A stretch of DNA of 64,000 nt from assembly GCA_964641665.1 (NCBI GenBank), contig CAZXKO010000076.1, forward strand, positions 58,486-122,485, in the 5' to 3' direction. Position 1 is the first letter of the stretch. The number at the start of each line of letters is the position of its first letter. The position numbers and the translations under genes are program-made. The notes under the pieces were generated by a model that searched no databases, was not told where the DNA came from, and worked only from the letters and a program-made list of their open reading frames with translations. Shown here one piece after another: positions 52,082-61,496 of the stretch. The stretch is from Gp1-AA133 sp964641665. Lineage in GTDB: Bacteria > Acidobacteriota > Terriglobia > Terriglobales > Acidobacteriaceae.

Positions 52082-54406
52082 TTGCGAGTGGTTTTGTTCT
52101 CCCGATCATTGGTTCTGGGAATTCTTCTGGGAATCGCTGGCGGCATCTCCGCCGGTCAGTCCTCCTCGTCTGCAAGCCAATCCACCGACGCGGGCAAGTC
52201 CTCCACTCCGCAGCGCTCGACCTCACACAAGAAATCTGCTCCTTCCAAGACGCCGCCGAAGGCAGCCCACCACACCGCCGCGCGCAAGAAGCGGCGCTCG
52301 CCCCGGGTGCAGCGCATGCACCAGGCGTTTGTGGCGTCGGCCAGCCTGAAGCCCATGGCGCAGCAACTGTTGCAGGAGCGCACCGTCGCCGGTTATGCCG
52401 GGGTGGAGGCGTACGCGAAGAAGCACGCCAAGGAAGACGCCGGCGCGCTGGCGTGGTTGGTGGTGGGTTACGCCCACGTGCTCGACCACGACTATGCCAA
52501 AGCCATCGATCCCTTGAATCGCGCCAAGCCCCACGCGGGCGATCTTGGCGACTATGTCGCTTATTACCTGGGGAGTTCCTACCTGCAAACCGGCCACAGC
52601 GCCGAGGCAGTTGCAACCCTCGCGGACTTCGGCAAGACCTATCCGGATTCGCTGGTGATCAAAGACGCGCACGTGGTGTATGCGGGCTCCTTGATCGCAG
52701 AAGGCCGGGCCATGGAGGCCGCGGCATTGCTCGAGAAAGACCGGGAGCCTACCCGGGCCGATGTGGAACTTGGCTTGGGACGCGCCTATGCCGCCACCGG
52801 ACAAACCGCGAAGGCGCTGGCGGCGCTGCGCAATGTCTACTTCAACATGCCAACCAGCCCCGAGGCGGACACCGCGCTCACCGAGCTGCACAGGCTGGGC
52901 GGCGCGGCAACACCTGCATCTCTTTCGGACCGTTGGACTCGTGCCGACTTGCTTGCCAAAGGCAAGCGTTACAGCGATGCCGCCGCTGAATACCACGACC
53001 TGCTCGACGAGGTCAGTCCCGCGGAGCGTTCCTCGGTGCAGCTGGCGCTGGCTGGAGCGCTGCAGAAGAGCGGACGCACCAATGACGCCAAACGGATTCT
53101 GAGTTCTGTGCCCGACAGCATTCCCGAGGTCGCCGCCCAGCGTCTGTTTCTGCTGGGGGAGGTCGCACGCGCGACCGATGACAATGACGGCTTCCTTCGC
53201 CTGCAGGCGCAACTGCGCCAAACGGATCCCGCGAGCCCATGGCTGGAACAGTCGCTTCTGGCCGCGGGGAACATGTATCTCTTGAAGCGCGATTACGACA
53301 AGGCCATTGATGCCTACCGCGAATTGCAGCAGCGCTTCCCGAACGGCAGCCGTGCTTCGTACGCGCATTGGAAGGTGGCCTGGTTGAGCCTGCGCCAGGG
53401 ACGCAACGACGATGCGAAACAGCAGTTCGAGCAGCAGATCGCCCTGTATTCCAATTCGGCGGAAGTCCCGGCTGCACTCTACTGGCGCGCGCGCCTCGGG
53501 GAAGAGGATAACGAACCCGCGAAGGCGCGGGCCTACTACCAGAAGATTTCGGACCGGTTCCGCAATTTCTACTATGCCGAACTGGCGCGCGAGCGCCTGA
53601 AAGTGCTGCCGCCGACGACCGGTGCCGTCGACGATGCCTTGCTCGATCACGTACCCCCGCTGAACATCGGAAGCAAAGTCGTGGCCAGCGATCCACCGGC
53701 GGACGACCTGCACGTGCAGAAAGCGCAACTGCTTGAAAACGGCGGGCTGGTCGATTTTGCGGTGCGCGAAATTCAGGCGACCGCCAACGCAGAAGACGGG
53801 AACTGGGCGCTGGCCGAGACGGCACGCCTTTACGAGGACAGTGGCCGCTACGATCGCGCGATCCAGGTCATGAAGCGCGGCGTTCCCAACTACTTCGCAG
53901 TCGACGTTCCCGAGTTGCCGCGTTCCTACTGGGAAGCTTTGTTTCCCAAGGCATATTGGAGCGACCTGAAACGGTTTTCCGCGCAGAACGGGCTCGACCC
54001 GTACCTGGTGGCTTCGCTGATTCGGCAGGAATCGGAGTTCAATCCCAACGCCATTTCGCACGCCAACGCGGTGGGGCTGATGCAGTTGCTGCCGGTGACC
54101 GGCAAGAAAGTCGCCAAGGACGTGAAACTGCGCCACTTCAATCCCAGCCAGCTCTACACGCCCACGGTGAACCTGCAGCTGGGAACACGCTACTTCAAGA
54201 CCATGGTCGACAAGTTCGGCTCGTTCGAATACGCCCTCGCGGCCTACAACGCCGGCTCGGACCGCGTGGAAGATTGGCTGTCGCAAGGGAAGTACCGCGA
54301 CCCCCAGGAGTTCGTCGAGTCGATCCCATTCACCGAGACGCGCGAGTACGTGCAGGCGATCCTGCGTAACGCGAATGTGTACAAGCAGCTGTATGGAACT
54401 CCGTAA
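52082..54406 (+). CDS. Periplasmic lytic transglycosylase (Slt70-like) with TPR-like repeats
   Basis: About 774 residues. The signal peptide (VVLFSRSLVLGILLGIAGG) favours TTG 52082 or GTG 52088; ATG 52046 would overlap the previous gene by 35 bp. A Ser/Lys-rich segment leads into a long TPR-like superhelix (about 90-600), as in Slt70. The C-terminal SLT domain contains SLIRQESEFNPNAISHANAVGLMQLLPVTGK with the catalytic Glu in the RQES motif, and ALAAYNAGSDRV. It cleaves the MurNAc-GlcNAc bond in peptidoglycan during wall turnover. Confidence 0.92.
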   Translation: MRVVLFSRSLVLGILLGIAGGISAGQSSSSASQSTDAGKSSTPQRSTSHKKSAPSKTPPKAAHHTAARKKRRSPRVQRMHQAFVASASLKPMAQQLLQERTVAGYAGVEAYAKKHAKEDAGALAWLVVGYAHVLDHDYAKAIDPLNRAKPHAGDLGDYVAYYLGSSYLQTGHSAEAVATLADFGKTYPDSLVIKDAHVVYAGSLIAEGRAMEAAALLEKDREPTRADVELGLGRAYAATGQTAKALAALRNVYFNMPTSPEADTALTELHRLGGAATPASLSDRWTRADLLAKGKRYSDAAAEYHDLLDEVSPAERSSVQLALAGALQKSGRTNDAKRILSSVPDSIPEVAAQRLFLLGEVARATDDNDGFLRLQAQLRQTDPASPWLEQSLLAAGNMYLLKRDYDKAIDAYRELQQRFPNGSRASYAHWKVAWLSLRQGRNDDAKQQFEQQIALYSNSAEVPAALYWRARLGEEDNEPAKARAYYQKISDRFRNFYYAELARERLKVLPPTTGAVDDALLDHVPPLNIGSKVVASDPPADDLHVQKAQLLENGGLVDFAVREIQATANAEDGNWALAETARLYEDSGRYDRAIQVMKRGVPNYFAVDVPELPRSYWEALFPKAYWSDLKRFSAQNGLDPYLVASLIRQESEFNPNAISHANAVGLMQLLPVTGKKVAKDVKLRHFNPSQLYTPTVNLQLGTRYFKTMVDKFGSFEYALAAYNAGSDRVEDWLSQGKYRDPQEFVESIPFTETREYVQAILRNANVYKQLYGTP

Positions 54407-54409
54407 AAG

Positions 54410-54441
54410 CAGGTGTCAGGTGTTAGGTCTCAGGTCTTAGG
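54410..54441. repeat. CAGGTGTCAGG-type intergenic repeat, left copy
   Basis: GCAGGTGTCAGG TGTTAGGTCTCAGG-like tandem of AGGT[GC]TCAGG units just after the transglycosylase stop. A related block in inverse orientation lies at 54978-55012. Both are in the 611-bp gap 54407-55017, which I read as repeat-filled with no gene. Confidence 0.6.
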
Positions 54442-54776
54442 GGCTAACTGCTAACCGCCAAGTGCCAACGGCCGCTGTTTTGATCCCCGTTTTTATTCAC
54501 TATTAGCTAAGCTGTTGAAAACGCGTAAAGGGCGTTTTAGGCCCTAGAATTCCGGGCGTGAATGGCTCGTAGAATGCCCGCGATTTGCACAGAAACGCTC
54601 CAGGATCGCGTTCTGGAGGTCGGGGCGATTTAAGGGTCGTCCGAGGAGTTCCGGTGCGTCTGTGAGCGTTCTAGGCGTGTTGTGTTATCCACGAGCTATG
54701 ATATTCGGGTGTTGGGTCCGGGGGGCGGTGTTGGGTTGATGGTGAAGGTGGGATAGGGTCGCGTCGTCGACAGGAC

Positions 54777-54828
54777 ACAAGGTCCGTCGACTACATTCGG
54801 CTGGCGCCTCACTGCCCTCGGGATGACA
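54777..54828. repeat. Dispersed AAGGTCC[GC]TCGACT-type repeat, copy 2
   Basis: CAAGGTCCGTCGACTACATTCGGCTGGCGCCTCACTGCCCTCGGGATGACAC-type element. It shares CGACT..[AG]TTCGGCTGGCGCCTCA with copies at 55608 and 60185. Confidence 0.7.
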
Positions 54829-54977
54829 CGTTCAAGTCGGCCGTTGTAGCGAAGCGAGAAATCCAGCCGCGGCGAAAACCGCCGCGGCCGCACAGGCGGG
54901 GGCGCCTGTGCCTACGTGGTTCGTGCCGGTCTCACGCAGAGCCTGGCACGCACCACGTCATTCCTGGGCCCAAACAC

Positions 54978-55012
54978 CTAAGACCCAGGACCTGACACCT
55001 GAGACCTGACAC
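54978..55012. repeat. CAGGTGTCAGG-type repeat, right copy (inverted)
   Basis: CCTAAGACCCAGGACCTGACACCTGAGACC-type block, the reverse complement of the units at 54410-54441. It ends 6 bp before the lspA stop. Confidence 0.6.
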
Positions 55013-55017
55013 TGCCG

Positions 55018-55515
55018 TTAAGGCCTGAGACCCGTCTTTTCCTGCGCCGGGGACTTGGTGAACACAATTTCGTAGACCAGCAAGCCGGCGCCGACGACGA
55101 TGGCGCTGTCGGCTACGTTGAAGGCGGGCCACTGGTAAGTGCCGACGTAGAAGAGCAGGAAGTCGGTGACGTGGCCGGAGGCGAGCCGGTCCCAGAGGTT
55201 GCCGATGGCGCCGCCGAGGATGAGGGCGAGGCCTACTCCGGTGGTCGACAGCGAATGGCTGTTCTTCCAGAGCAGCGTTGAAACAACGACCAACGCGATG
55301 ACGGAGAACAAGACCAGGATGGCGACCTTCCATTCCGAGGGCGAATCGGCAAAGAGACCGAAGGCCGCGCCGCGGTTTTCGAGGTGGGTCAGGCGGAAAA
55401 AGCCGGGGATGATCTGGATCCCGTCATGCAGCGGGATCTTGCGCTCGACCGCGAGCTTCGCGAGGCGGTCGAGCACTATGACTGAAATCGCGATGAGGAA
55501 ATGATATTTGCGCAT
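55018..55515 (-). CDS. lspA: Lipoprotein signal peptidase (signal peptidase II)
   Basis: 165 residues with four membrane helices. The catalytic aspartates are recognisable as D118 in GNLWDRLASGHVTDF and D136 in WPAFNVADSAIVVG. LspA removes signal peptides from diacylated prolipoproteins in the inner membrane. It lies 160 bp downstream of ileS on the same strand, the same ileS-lspA order seen in many bacteria. Confidence 0.96.
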   Translation of the reverse strand: MRKYHFLIAISVIVLDRLAKLAVERKIPLHDGIQIIPGFFRLTHLENRGAAFGLFADSPSEWKVAILVLFSVIALVVVSTLLWKNSHSLSTTGVGLALILGGAIGNLWDRLASGHVTDFLLFYVGTYQWPAFNVADSAIVVGAGLLVYEIVFTKSPAQEKTGLRP

Positions 55516-55607
55516 GACGATCAGTCATCCCCGGGGTCTGGCGTTGCATCCGGAAAAGTTGCGGGATGTCGAAGGGGTCCGAATCGCAATTGAGCGCCGC
55601 CGAAAAC

Positions 55608-55650
55608 ACAAGGTCCCTCGACTGCGTTCGGCTGGCGCCTCACTGCGACA
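55608..55650. repeat. Dispersed AAGGTCCCTCGACT-type repeat, copy 3
   Basis: ACAAGGTCCCTCGACTGCG-type element with the TTCGGCTGGCGCCTCACTGCGACA tail, in the gap between lspA and ileS. Confidence 0.7.
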
Positions 55651-55675
55651 GATTTATTGAAACTTGTCGGACGGC

Positions 55676-58516
55676 TCACTCGTTTGCTCCGTTTTCGAGT
55701 TCTTTGAGCACGGCACTGCAGCGCTCACACACGGTGGGGTAGTTCTTGTCTTCGCCCACGTGGATGGAGTAGTTCCAGCAGCGGTCGCACTTGGCGCCGT
55801 CGGCCTTCGTGACCTGGACCGAAACTGATCCGGTGCCATTGCCGGACGCTTTCGGTTCGAGCGTGACCGCGGACACGATGAACACATATCGCAATTGATC
55901 CTCGTGCTGCTTGAGGACAGAGTAGACCGGGTCGGCGGCCGCCAGCTCCACTTGCGCTTCGACGGCCTTGCCGATCTGCTTGGCGTTGCGCGCTTCTTCG
56001 AGAGACTTCAAAACTTGTTCGCGAATCCCGAGTAGCGTCGTCCAGTCCTCGAGAAGCTTCGGATCTTCCGGGGCAAGACCCAGGATTTCCTGCCGGGTCG
56101 GGAACTGCGCTGCGTGCACGCTTTGCGGACGCGCAGGAACGGCCGGCAGATAGCCCCACACTTCTTCGCAGGTGAAGCTCATGATCGGCGCCAGCAAGCG
56201 GACCAGCGCCTCGAGGATGCGCCAGATCGCCGTCTGCGCGGCCCTTCGCCCTCGAGATTTCGGCGCGTAGGTGTACAGCCGATCCTTGAGCACGTCGAAA
56301 TAAAACGAACTCAAGTCCACCACGCAGAAGTTCAGGACACCCTGGTAGATCTTGTGGAATGCGAATTCCTCGTACCAACGGGTCACGTCGGCGGACACCG
56401 CAGCGGTGCGCCGCAGCATGTACTGGTCGAGCGGTTCGAGATTCTCGAAGGGAAGCGCGTCTTTCGCTGGATCGAAGTCATACAGGTTCCCGAGCGCATA
56501 TTTGAACAAGCTGTTGCGGATCGTCCGGTAGCTTTCCGCGATGTTCTTCATGAGGCGCTCGGAGCCGACTACGTCTTCGCGGAAGTCGACGGAAGCCACC
56601 CACAGGCGGACGATCTCGCCGCCAAGGCGGTTCGCGATATCGACCGGATCGACGTCGTTGCCCCGTGACTTCGACATGGCCTGGCCGTTTTCGTCGAGAG
56701 TCCACCCAACGGTGGCGACATGGCGATAGGGTGCGTTGCCCTGAACCCCGATGGTGCAGAGCAGGGAAGAGTGGAACCATCCGCGATGCTGGTCGCCGCC
56801 TTCGAGGTAGAGGTCGGAGGTCGGACCATATTCCGGTTCGGCGGCCCGCAGCGCGAGGTAGCTTGAGCCGGATTCGAACCAGACGTCGAGGATGTCCATT
56901 TCTTTCTTGAATTTCGTTCCGGCGCAGTGGCCACACTTTTTGCCTGCGGGAAGGATCGCGTCCGCTGCCGGTGTGTACCACGCGTCGGCGCCGGAGCTGG
57001 CAAAAAGCTTCTCGACTCGCCGGTTCACCTCGGGATCGAGTAGCGGCTTGCCGCACTTCTCGCAAAGGAAGACGGCGATGGGCACGCCCCAGATGCGCTG
57101 GCGGGAGACGCACCAGTCGGGGCGGGTCGCGATCATGTTCGAGATGCGGCCTTCGCCCCAGGCCGGATCCCACTTCACTTTCTTGATTTCTTCGAGCGCC
57201 ACCGTGCGCAGTGTGCCGCCGGCCGTTTCTCTGGAGACCATGGGCGTTTCCATTCCGATGAACCACTGCTCGGTGGCGCGAAAGATGATCGGGTTGTGGC
57301 AGCGCCAGCAATGCGGATACGAATGCTCGAGGGGTTCGGTGTGGAGCAGCACGCCGCGATCCTCGAGCAGATCGACGATGGGTGCGTTCGCTTCCCAGAC
57401 TTTCTTGCCGTCGTACTCGGGCCGGCCTTCGCGGATGAAGCCGGCTTCGTCGACACGGGTGGTGGCGTCGAGGTTGTACTTGAGGCCCGTGAGGAAGTCC
57501 TCGGCGCCGTGGGAGGGCGCGGTGTGGACGACGCCGGTGCCGGTGTCCACAGTGACGTAGTCGGCGAGCACGCCGAGCACCGTGCGATCGAGAAAGGGGT
57601 GACGGAAGTTGAGGCGTTCCAGCTTGCGGCCGGGGAAACGGGCGAGTTCCTTTGCGCCCGCGAGCTTGCACTTCTCGATGACGGCGTTTGCGAGCTTGGC
57701 GGCGACGACGTAGACCTCACCCGAAGACTCGAGCGCGACGTACTCTTCGTCGGGATGAAAGGCGACGGCCATGGAAGCAGGGAGCGTCCAGGGAGTCGTG
57801 GTCCAGATGATGGTGAAGACTTTCTTGCCTTTGAGCGCAGCGTCGAGCGCGATGGGGTCGTCCGCCATCGCGTACTTCACCCACACGGTGGTCGAGGTGT
57901 GGTTCTCGTATTCCACTTCGGCTTCGGCGAGCGCGGTCTGGTCGTGGATGCACCAGTACACCGAGCGCAGGCCCTTGTAGACGAAGCCATTTTCAAGAAA
58001 TTTGTAGAACGTCCCGAGGACGACCGACTCGTATTCGGGGGTCATGGTCGAGTAGGGACGACCCCAACGGCCGAAGACGCCGATGCGCTTGAATTGCTCG
58101 CGTTGCAGGTCGAGAAATTTTTCCGCGTACTTGCGGCATTCCAGGCGAACCGCAGAAGGGTTCATCTGGAGCTTCTTCTTGCCGAGTTGCTGGTCGACTT
58201 TGATTTCGATGGGCAGGCCGTGGCAGTCCCAACCCGGCACATAGGGCGCATCGAAGCCGGCCATGTTCTTCGACTTGACGATGAAGTCCTTGAGGCACTT
58301 GTTCAGGGCATGCCCCAAGTGCAGGGCACCGTTGGCATAGGGGGGACCATCATGCAAAACATAGGGAGGGGCCCCTTTGCGGGCCTCACGCACGCGCTCG
58401 TAAATGCCCGTTTCCTCCCAGCGAGCCAGGATTTTGGGCTCGTTCTGCGGCAGGTTTGCCTTCATGGGGAAGTCAGTTTTGGGCAGATTGACGGTGGTTT
58501 TCAGTTCGAGCGGCAC
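55676..58516 (-). CDS. ileS: Isoleucyl-tRNA synthetase
   Basis: 946 residues. The class I HIGH motif reads HLGH (66-69), and the KMSKS motif reads AMSKS (613-617) within GQAMSKSRGN. The editing domain is in the middle, and the C-terminal zinc finger has CDRCWNY and CERCSAVL. It charges tRNA-Ile. The gene heads an ileS-lspA pair. The 324-bp region upstream (58517-58840) is shared with the divergent tonB-like gene; TACAAT at 58657-58662 could be a -10 element there, and nothing else is recognised. Confidence 0.97.
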   Translation of the reverse strand: MPLELKTTVNLPKTDFPMKANLPQNEPKILARWEETGIYERVREARKGAPPYVLHDGPPYANGALHLGHALNKCLKDFIVKSKNMAGFDAPYVPGWDCHGLPIEIKVDQQLGKKKLQMNPSAVRLECRKYAEKFLDLQREQFKRIGVFGRWGRPYSTMTPEYESVVLGTFYKFLENGFVYKGLRSVYWCIHDQTALAEAEVEYENHTSTTVWVKYAMADDPIALDAALKGKKVFTIIWTTTPWTLPASMAVAFHPDEEYVALESSGEVYVVAAKLANAVIEKCKLAGAKELARFPGRKLERLNFRHPFLDRTVLGVLADYVTVDTGTGVVHTAPSHGAEDFLTGLKYNLDATTRVDEAGFIREGRPEYDGKKVWEANAPIVDLLEDRGVLLHTEPLEHSYPHCWRCHNPIIFRATEQWFIGMETPMVSRETAGGTLRTVALEEIKKVKWDPAWGEGRISNMIATRPDWCVSRQRIWGVPIAVFLCEKCGKPLLDPEVNRRVEKLFASSGADAWYTPAADAILPAGKKCGHCAGTKFKKEMDILDVWFESGSSYLALRAAEPEYGPTSDLYLEGGDQHRGWFHSSLLCTIGVQGNAPYRHVATVGWTLDENGQAMSKSRGNDVDPVDIANRLGGEIVRLWVASVDFREDVVGSERLMKNIAESYRTIRNSLFKYALGNLYDFDPAKDALPFENLEPLDQYMLRRTAAVSADVTRWYEEFAFHKIYQGVLNFCVVDLSSFYFDVLKDRLYTYAPKSRGRRAAQTAIWRILEALVRLLAPIMSFTCEEVWGYLPAVPARPQSVHAAQFPTRQEILGLAPEDPKLLEDWTTLLGIREQVLKSLEEARNAKQIGKAVEAQVELAAADPVYSVLKQHEDQLRYVFIVSAVTLEPKASGNGTGSVSVQVTKADGAKCDRCWNYSIHVGEDKNYPTVCERCSAVLKELENGANE

Positions 58517-58840
58517 TCGATGGGGTTCTCCTAAAGGGTTGATTTTTCATTATAGGGAGCGGGGGAAAAGACGTCCATTCAGGGCGGGCGGAAGCACTGA
58601 AGTCGTGTATCGGGAGGGACCGGTAAATGTCCTGTCGAAAAAGGAGAAAAAAAGTGTACAATTTTTGCCAGGAGTAGTTCTGGCAGCATCTAACCTTCTG
58701 AAATTAGAAGATGGCACCGTGCTCGGGGGTCGCGGTAAAGTGGTTCGTTCAGGCAACTTGCGGGAGGGGTCCTTCATCAGGTATATAGCATACGTTTATT
58801 CATAGCCCGCAAAGGAACAAAGCTCGACCGGATCTCAGTT

Positions 58841-60088
58841 ATGGTATCGTCAGAATCAAATCACAAGATCGACAGTAGCGAGCCGCAGCTGAACCTGCTG
58901 CTTCCCAAAGGCTCGCTGGATGTGCCGTTGTGGAAGTCCCTGTTTGCGGGCATCGATGCGGCTCTATTTCCAAAAAAACTGCCACCGCTGGTGTTGACGT
59001 CGAAGCCGGTTGAAGCCGGGGAGTTGTGGGGCGAGCACCTGACGCGTCCGTGGTGGAAAACCGTTCTCGAGAATCTGCGCGACGCATTCTTCCCGAAGAA
59101 GCTGCCGCCGCTGCAACTGACCTCGAAGCCGGTCGAGGGACAAAACGCGCTCGATGACGACCTGGCGATGCCGATGTATCTTTCGCTGTGGAAGAACGCC
59201 AAGGAGGCGCTGTTCCCGCCGAAGCTGCCGCCCCTGGAGCTGACTTCGAAGCCGGTGGCGGTTAAAGATATCTGGGGTTTCTATAATTACAAGAAAGACG
59301 GAGCGCTGGCCTCGACTGGGGTGCACGTGGTGCTCGTCGCGCTGTTGATTGGCGGCACCATGCTGGCGCGGAATGCGGTCTCTGCGGCGAAGCCGACGGG
59401 GCCGGTGATGCCGCTGCTCGCCGACAACGACATTCCGGCCTTACCGCCTTCGAAGACACAGGTGGGCGGCGGTGGCGGTGGCGGCGACCGGGACAAGCTG
59501 GCGGCGACCAAGGGCCGTCTGCCCAAGTCGTCGATGGAGCAGTTTACCCCGCCGATGGTAGTGGTGCGGAACGAGGCTCCGAAGCTTCCGATGGAGCCGA
59601 CGGTGGTTGTGCCACCGCAGATCAAGCTGGCCATGAACAACATGCCGAACCTGGGCGATCCGATGGCGGCGATTCCAAATGGACCGCTGTCAAATGGAAC
59701 GGGCTCGGGTGGCGGCATTGGTTCAGGCTCGGGCGGCGGCGTGGGCTCGGGCGAAGGGCCGGGAGTCGGTCCGGGACGCGGAGGTGGCATTGGCGGTGGC
59801 GTGTTCCACGTAGGTGGTGGAGTCTCGGCGCCGAAGGTGCTTTTCCAGCCGGACCCGGAGTACTCGGAGGAAGCCCGCAAAGCCAAGTTTCAGGGAACCT
59901 GCGTTCTCAGCCTGATCGTTGGGCCGGACGGGCGTCCGCGGGATGTGCGGATTGCGCGGAGCCTGGGGCTCGGGTTGGATGAGAAGGCGATTGAGGCCGT
60001 AAAGAACTGGCGGTTTGAGCCCGCGGTGAAAGACGGGAAGCCGGTGGCGGTCGCGATCAGCGTAGAAGTGGATTTCCGGTTGTATTGA
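58841..60088 (+). CDS. TonB-like energy transducer with three N-terminal repeats
   Basis: 415 residues. The cytoplasmic N-terminus holds three copies of a unit with core FP[KP]KLPPL.LTSKPV, starting at residues 41, 82 and 123, an exact 41-residue period. One membrane helix follows (about 158-178), then a Gly/Pro-rich periplasmic linker (about 200-320) and a TonB C-terminal domain (PKVLFQPDPEYSEEARKAKFQGTCVLSLIVGPDGRPRDVRI). TonB proteins couple the proton motive force to outer-membrane receptors, but a long cytoplasmic repeat region is not typical. No ExbB/ExbD genes are nearby. Confidence 0.9.
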   Translation: MVSSESNHKIDSSEPQLNLLLPKGSLDVPLWKSLFAGIDAALFPKKLPPLVLTSKPVEAGELWGEHLTRPWWKTVLENLRDAFFPKKLPPLQLTSKPVEGQNALDDDLAMPMYLSLWKNAKEALFPPKLPPLELTSKPVAVKDIWGFYNYKKDGALASTGVHVVLVALLIGGTMLARNAVSAAKPTGPVMPLLADNDIPALPPSKTQVGGGGGGGDRDKLAATKGRLPKSSMEQFTPPMVVVRNEAPKLPMEPTVVVPPQIKLAMNNMPNLGDPMAAIPNGPLSNGTGSGGGIGSGSGGGVGSGEGPGVGPGRGGGIGGGVFHVGGGVSAPKVLFQPDPEYSEEARKAKFQGTCVLSLIVGPDGRPRDVRIARSLGLGLDEKAIEAVKNWRFEPAVKDGKPVAVAISVEVDFRLY

Positions 60089-60110
60089 GTTTAGGGTTTG
60101 ATCAGAGAAG

Positions 60111-60136
60111 AACGGCCGCCTTGTGCGGCCGTTTTT
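60111..60136 (+). terminator. Rho-independent terminator after the TonB-like gene
   Basis: Nine-bp stem AACGGCCGC / GCGGCCGTT with a 5-nt loop, followed by TTTTTG. It lies 22 bp past the stop. Confidence 0.88.
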
Positions 60137-60184
60137 GTTTTTGCGGAGATCAAAGGCTTAACCACAGAGGGCACAGAGGGGCGC

Positions 60185-60232
60185 GGGGTCCTTCGACTCG
60201 TTCGGCTGGCGCCTCACGTCGCTCAGGATGAC
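60185..60232. repeat. Dispersed GGGTCCTTCGACTCG-type repeat, copy 4
   Basis: GGGGTCCTTCGACTCGTTCGGCTGGCGCCTCACGTCGCTCAGGATGACA-type element, preceded at 60158 by TTAACCACAGAGGGCACAGAGG, itself a common environmental intergenic repeat. Confidence 0.7.
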
Positions 60233-60353
60233 AGTTCAATTTAGTGGCACGAGTACAGCACCAGACGACGTGCGAGGGGCGAGGGCGGGACGCCCGTTCG
60301 ACAAGGTCAGGGCGCAGGCTCTGGGACATCCGGCAAGATGCCGCGCTACAAAG

Positions 60354-61175
60354 TTACTCGTTCAGGTCGACGTGCTCTACGGCTTCTACGGGATGGCCGA
60401 GGAATCTGGGGCCCAGGCGGCGGAATTTTTCTACGGAGTCGGTGGCGAAGAAGCGCAGGGCTGCGGGCGCCGCGGGTTGATCGTTTCCTCCGTGATTGGG
60501 AATGGCGCGGATCTGTGCGGCTACTACGTTGGCGGTGGAGTGGGCTGAGTCGACGATCTTCACGTGCGCGGGAGCTACGCGGCGCAGCAGGGGCTTGATC
60601 AGCGGGTAGTGCGTGCAGCCGAGCACCAGGATGTCGGCGTTGTGGAAGCCGTCGGCGAAGGCTTCTTTCAGGTAGATCTGAGCGACCTGCTCGGTCACGG
60701 GATGGTCAACCCATCCTTCTTCAACTAAAGGGACGAACAGAGGACAGGCTTTCTCGCGGGCCTGGACTCCGCGCTGCTCGAGTGCGCGCAGGTAGGCATG
60801 GCTGCTGACGGTGGCCTCGGTGCCGATCACGACCACTCTGCGATTCTGACTGGCGCAGGCGGCCTGGTCGGCTCCGGGCTCGACCACTCCTACAACGGGG
60901 ACGCGCGCGGCGGCGGTGATCTGATCGAGCGCCAGAGCGGTGGCGGTGTTGCAGGCGATGACGAGAAGATTGGCGCCCCGGCTCTCGAGGAAATGCGTGG
61001 CTTCGACGGCATAGCGGGCGACGGTTTCAACGGATTTCGAGCCGTAGGGAAGACGGGCGGTGTCTCCGAAGTAGAGGTAGTCGGCGTTGGGGCTGAGGGC
61101 GACCAGTTCTTTGAGAACCGTGAGGCCGCCGAAGCCGGAGTCGAAGACGCCGATCGTGGGTCGGGGGGAACTCAT
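60354..61175 (-). CDS. murI: Glutamate racemase
   Basis: 273 residues from ATG 61175; the frame stays open to 61277 but that extension is not conserved. GVFDSGFGG (D12) is followed by the first catalytic cysteine in VIACNTATA and the second in VLGCTHYPLI. The enzyme makes D-glutamate for peptidoglycan. It stands alone between two repeat-containing gaps. Confidence 0.95.
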   Translation of the reverse strand: MSSPRPTIGVFDSGFGGLTVLKELVALSPNADYLYFGDTARLPYGSKSVETVARYAVEATHFLESRGANLLVIACNTATALALDQITAAARVPVVGVVEPGADQAACASQNRRVVVIGTEATVSSHAYLRALEQRGVQAREKACPLFVPLVEEGWVDHPVTEQVAQIYLKEAFADGFHNADILVLGCTHYPLIKPLLRRVAPAHVKIVDSAHSTANVVAAQIRAIPNHGGNDQPAAPAALRFFATDSVEKFRRLGPRFLGHPVEAVEHVDLNE

Positions 61176-61266
61176 AGGGCTCGTTTCATGATAGCGGAAA
61201 GTGCTCGACGGGCCTGTGGCGGGGGTGGTTCGGGAGGGGATGGGGCAATTGCAGGTTGAAAAAGCT

Positions 61267-61312
61267 CTTAACCGCAAAGGTCACGAAGAAAGGCCGCTAA
61301 GGACGCAAAGAA
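61267..61312. repeat. TTAACCGCAAAGG-type intergenic repeat
   Basis: CTTAACCGCAAAGGTCACGAAGAAAGGCCGCTAAGGACGCAAAG-type element, related to the TTAACCACAGAGG sequence at 60158. It fills part of the gap before the small gene at 61497. Confidence 0.55.
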
Positions 61313-61496
61313 GACCATTGCTGAGCTTTCGATCAGCAGGGACGGCCGGGGGAGAATTGGCACCAGGAAGTGTGACGCGCATCACCGCTTGCCGCGACGG
61401 AAGGTACAACCATGAGGACTGTATCTGAATGGTGACAAATCGAGCATTGCTGCTCGTGTTTGGGGAAAGCTTGATCGCATTAAGGGAGCAGGTGCC

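Noticed and set aside
50830..52146. 438-codon minus-strand frame opposite the GAF-like gene
   Set aside because: Arg/His-rich shadow; the plus-strand frame has GAF-like and helical segments.
52223..54286. 687-codon minus-strand frame opposite the transglycosylase
   Set aside because: The plus strand carries a clear signal peptide and SLT motifs; the minus frame has no domain and arises from high GC.
54685..54692. TTATCCAC, a DnaA-box-like octamer
   Set aside because: A single imperfect box in a repeat-filled spacer with no dnaA, dnaN or AT-rich region; not an origin.
58404..58805. Plus-strand 133-codon frame across the ileS start
   Set aside because: Its first half is antisense to ileS and the rest is promoter DNA; no ribosome site or motif.
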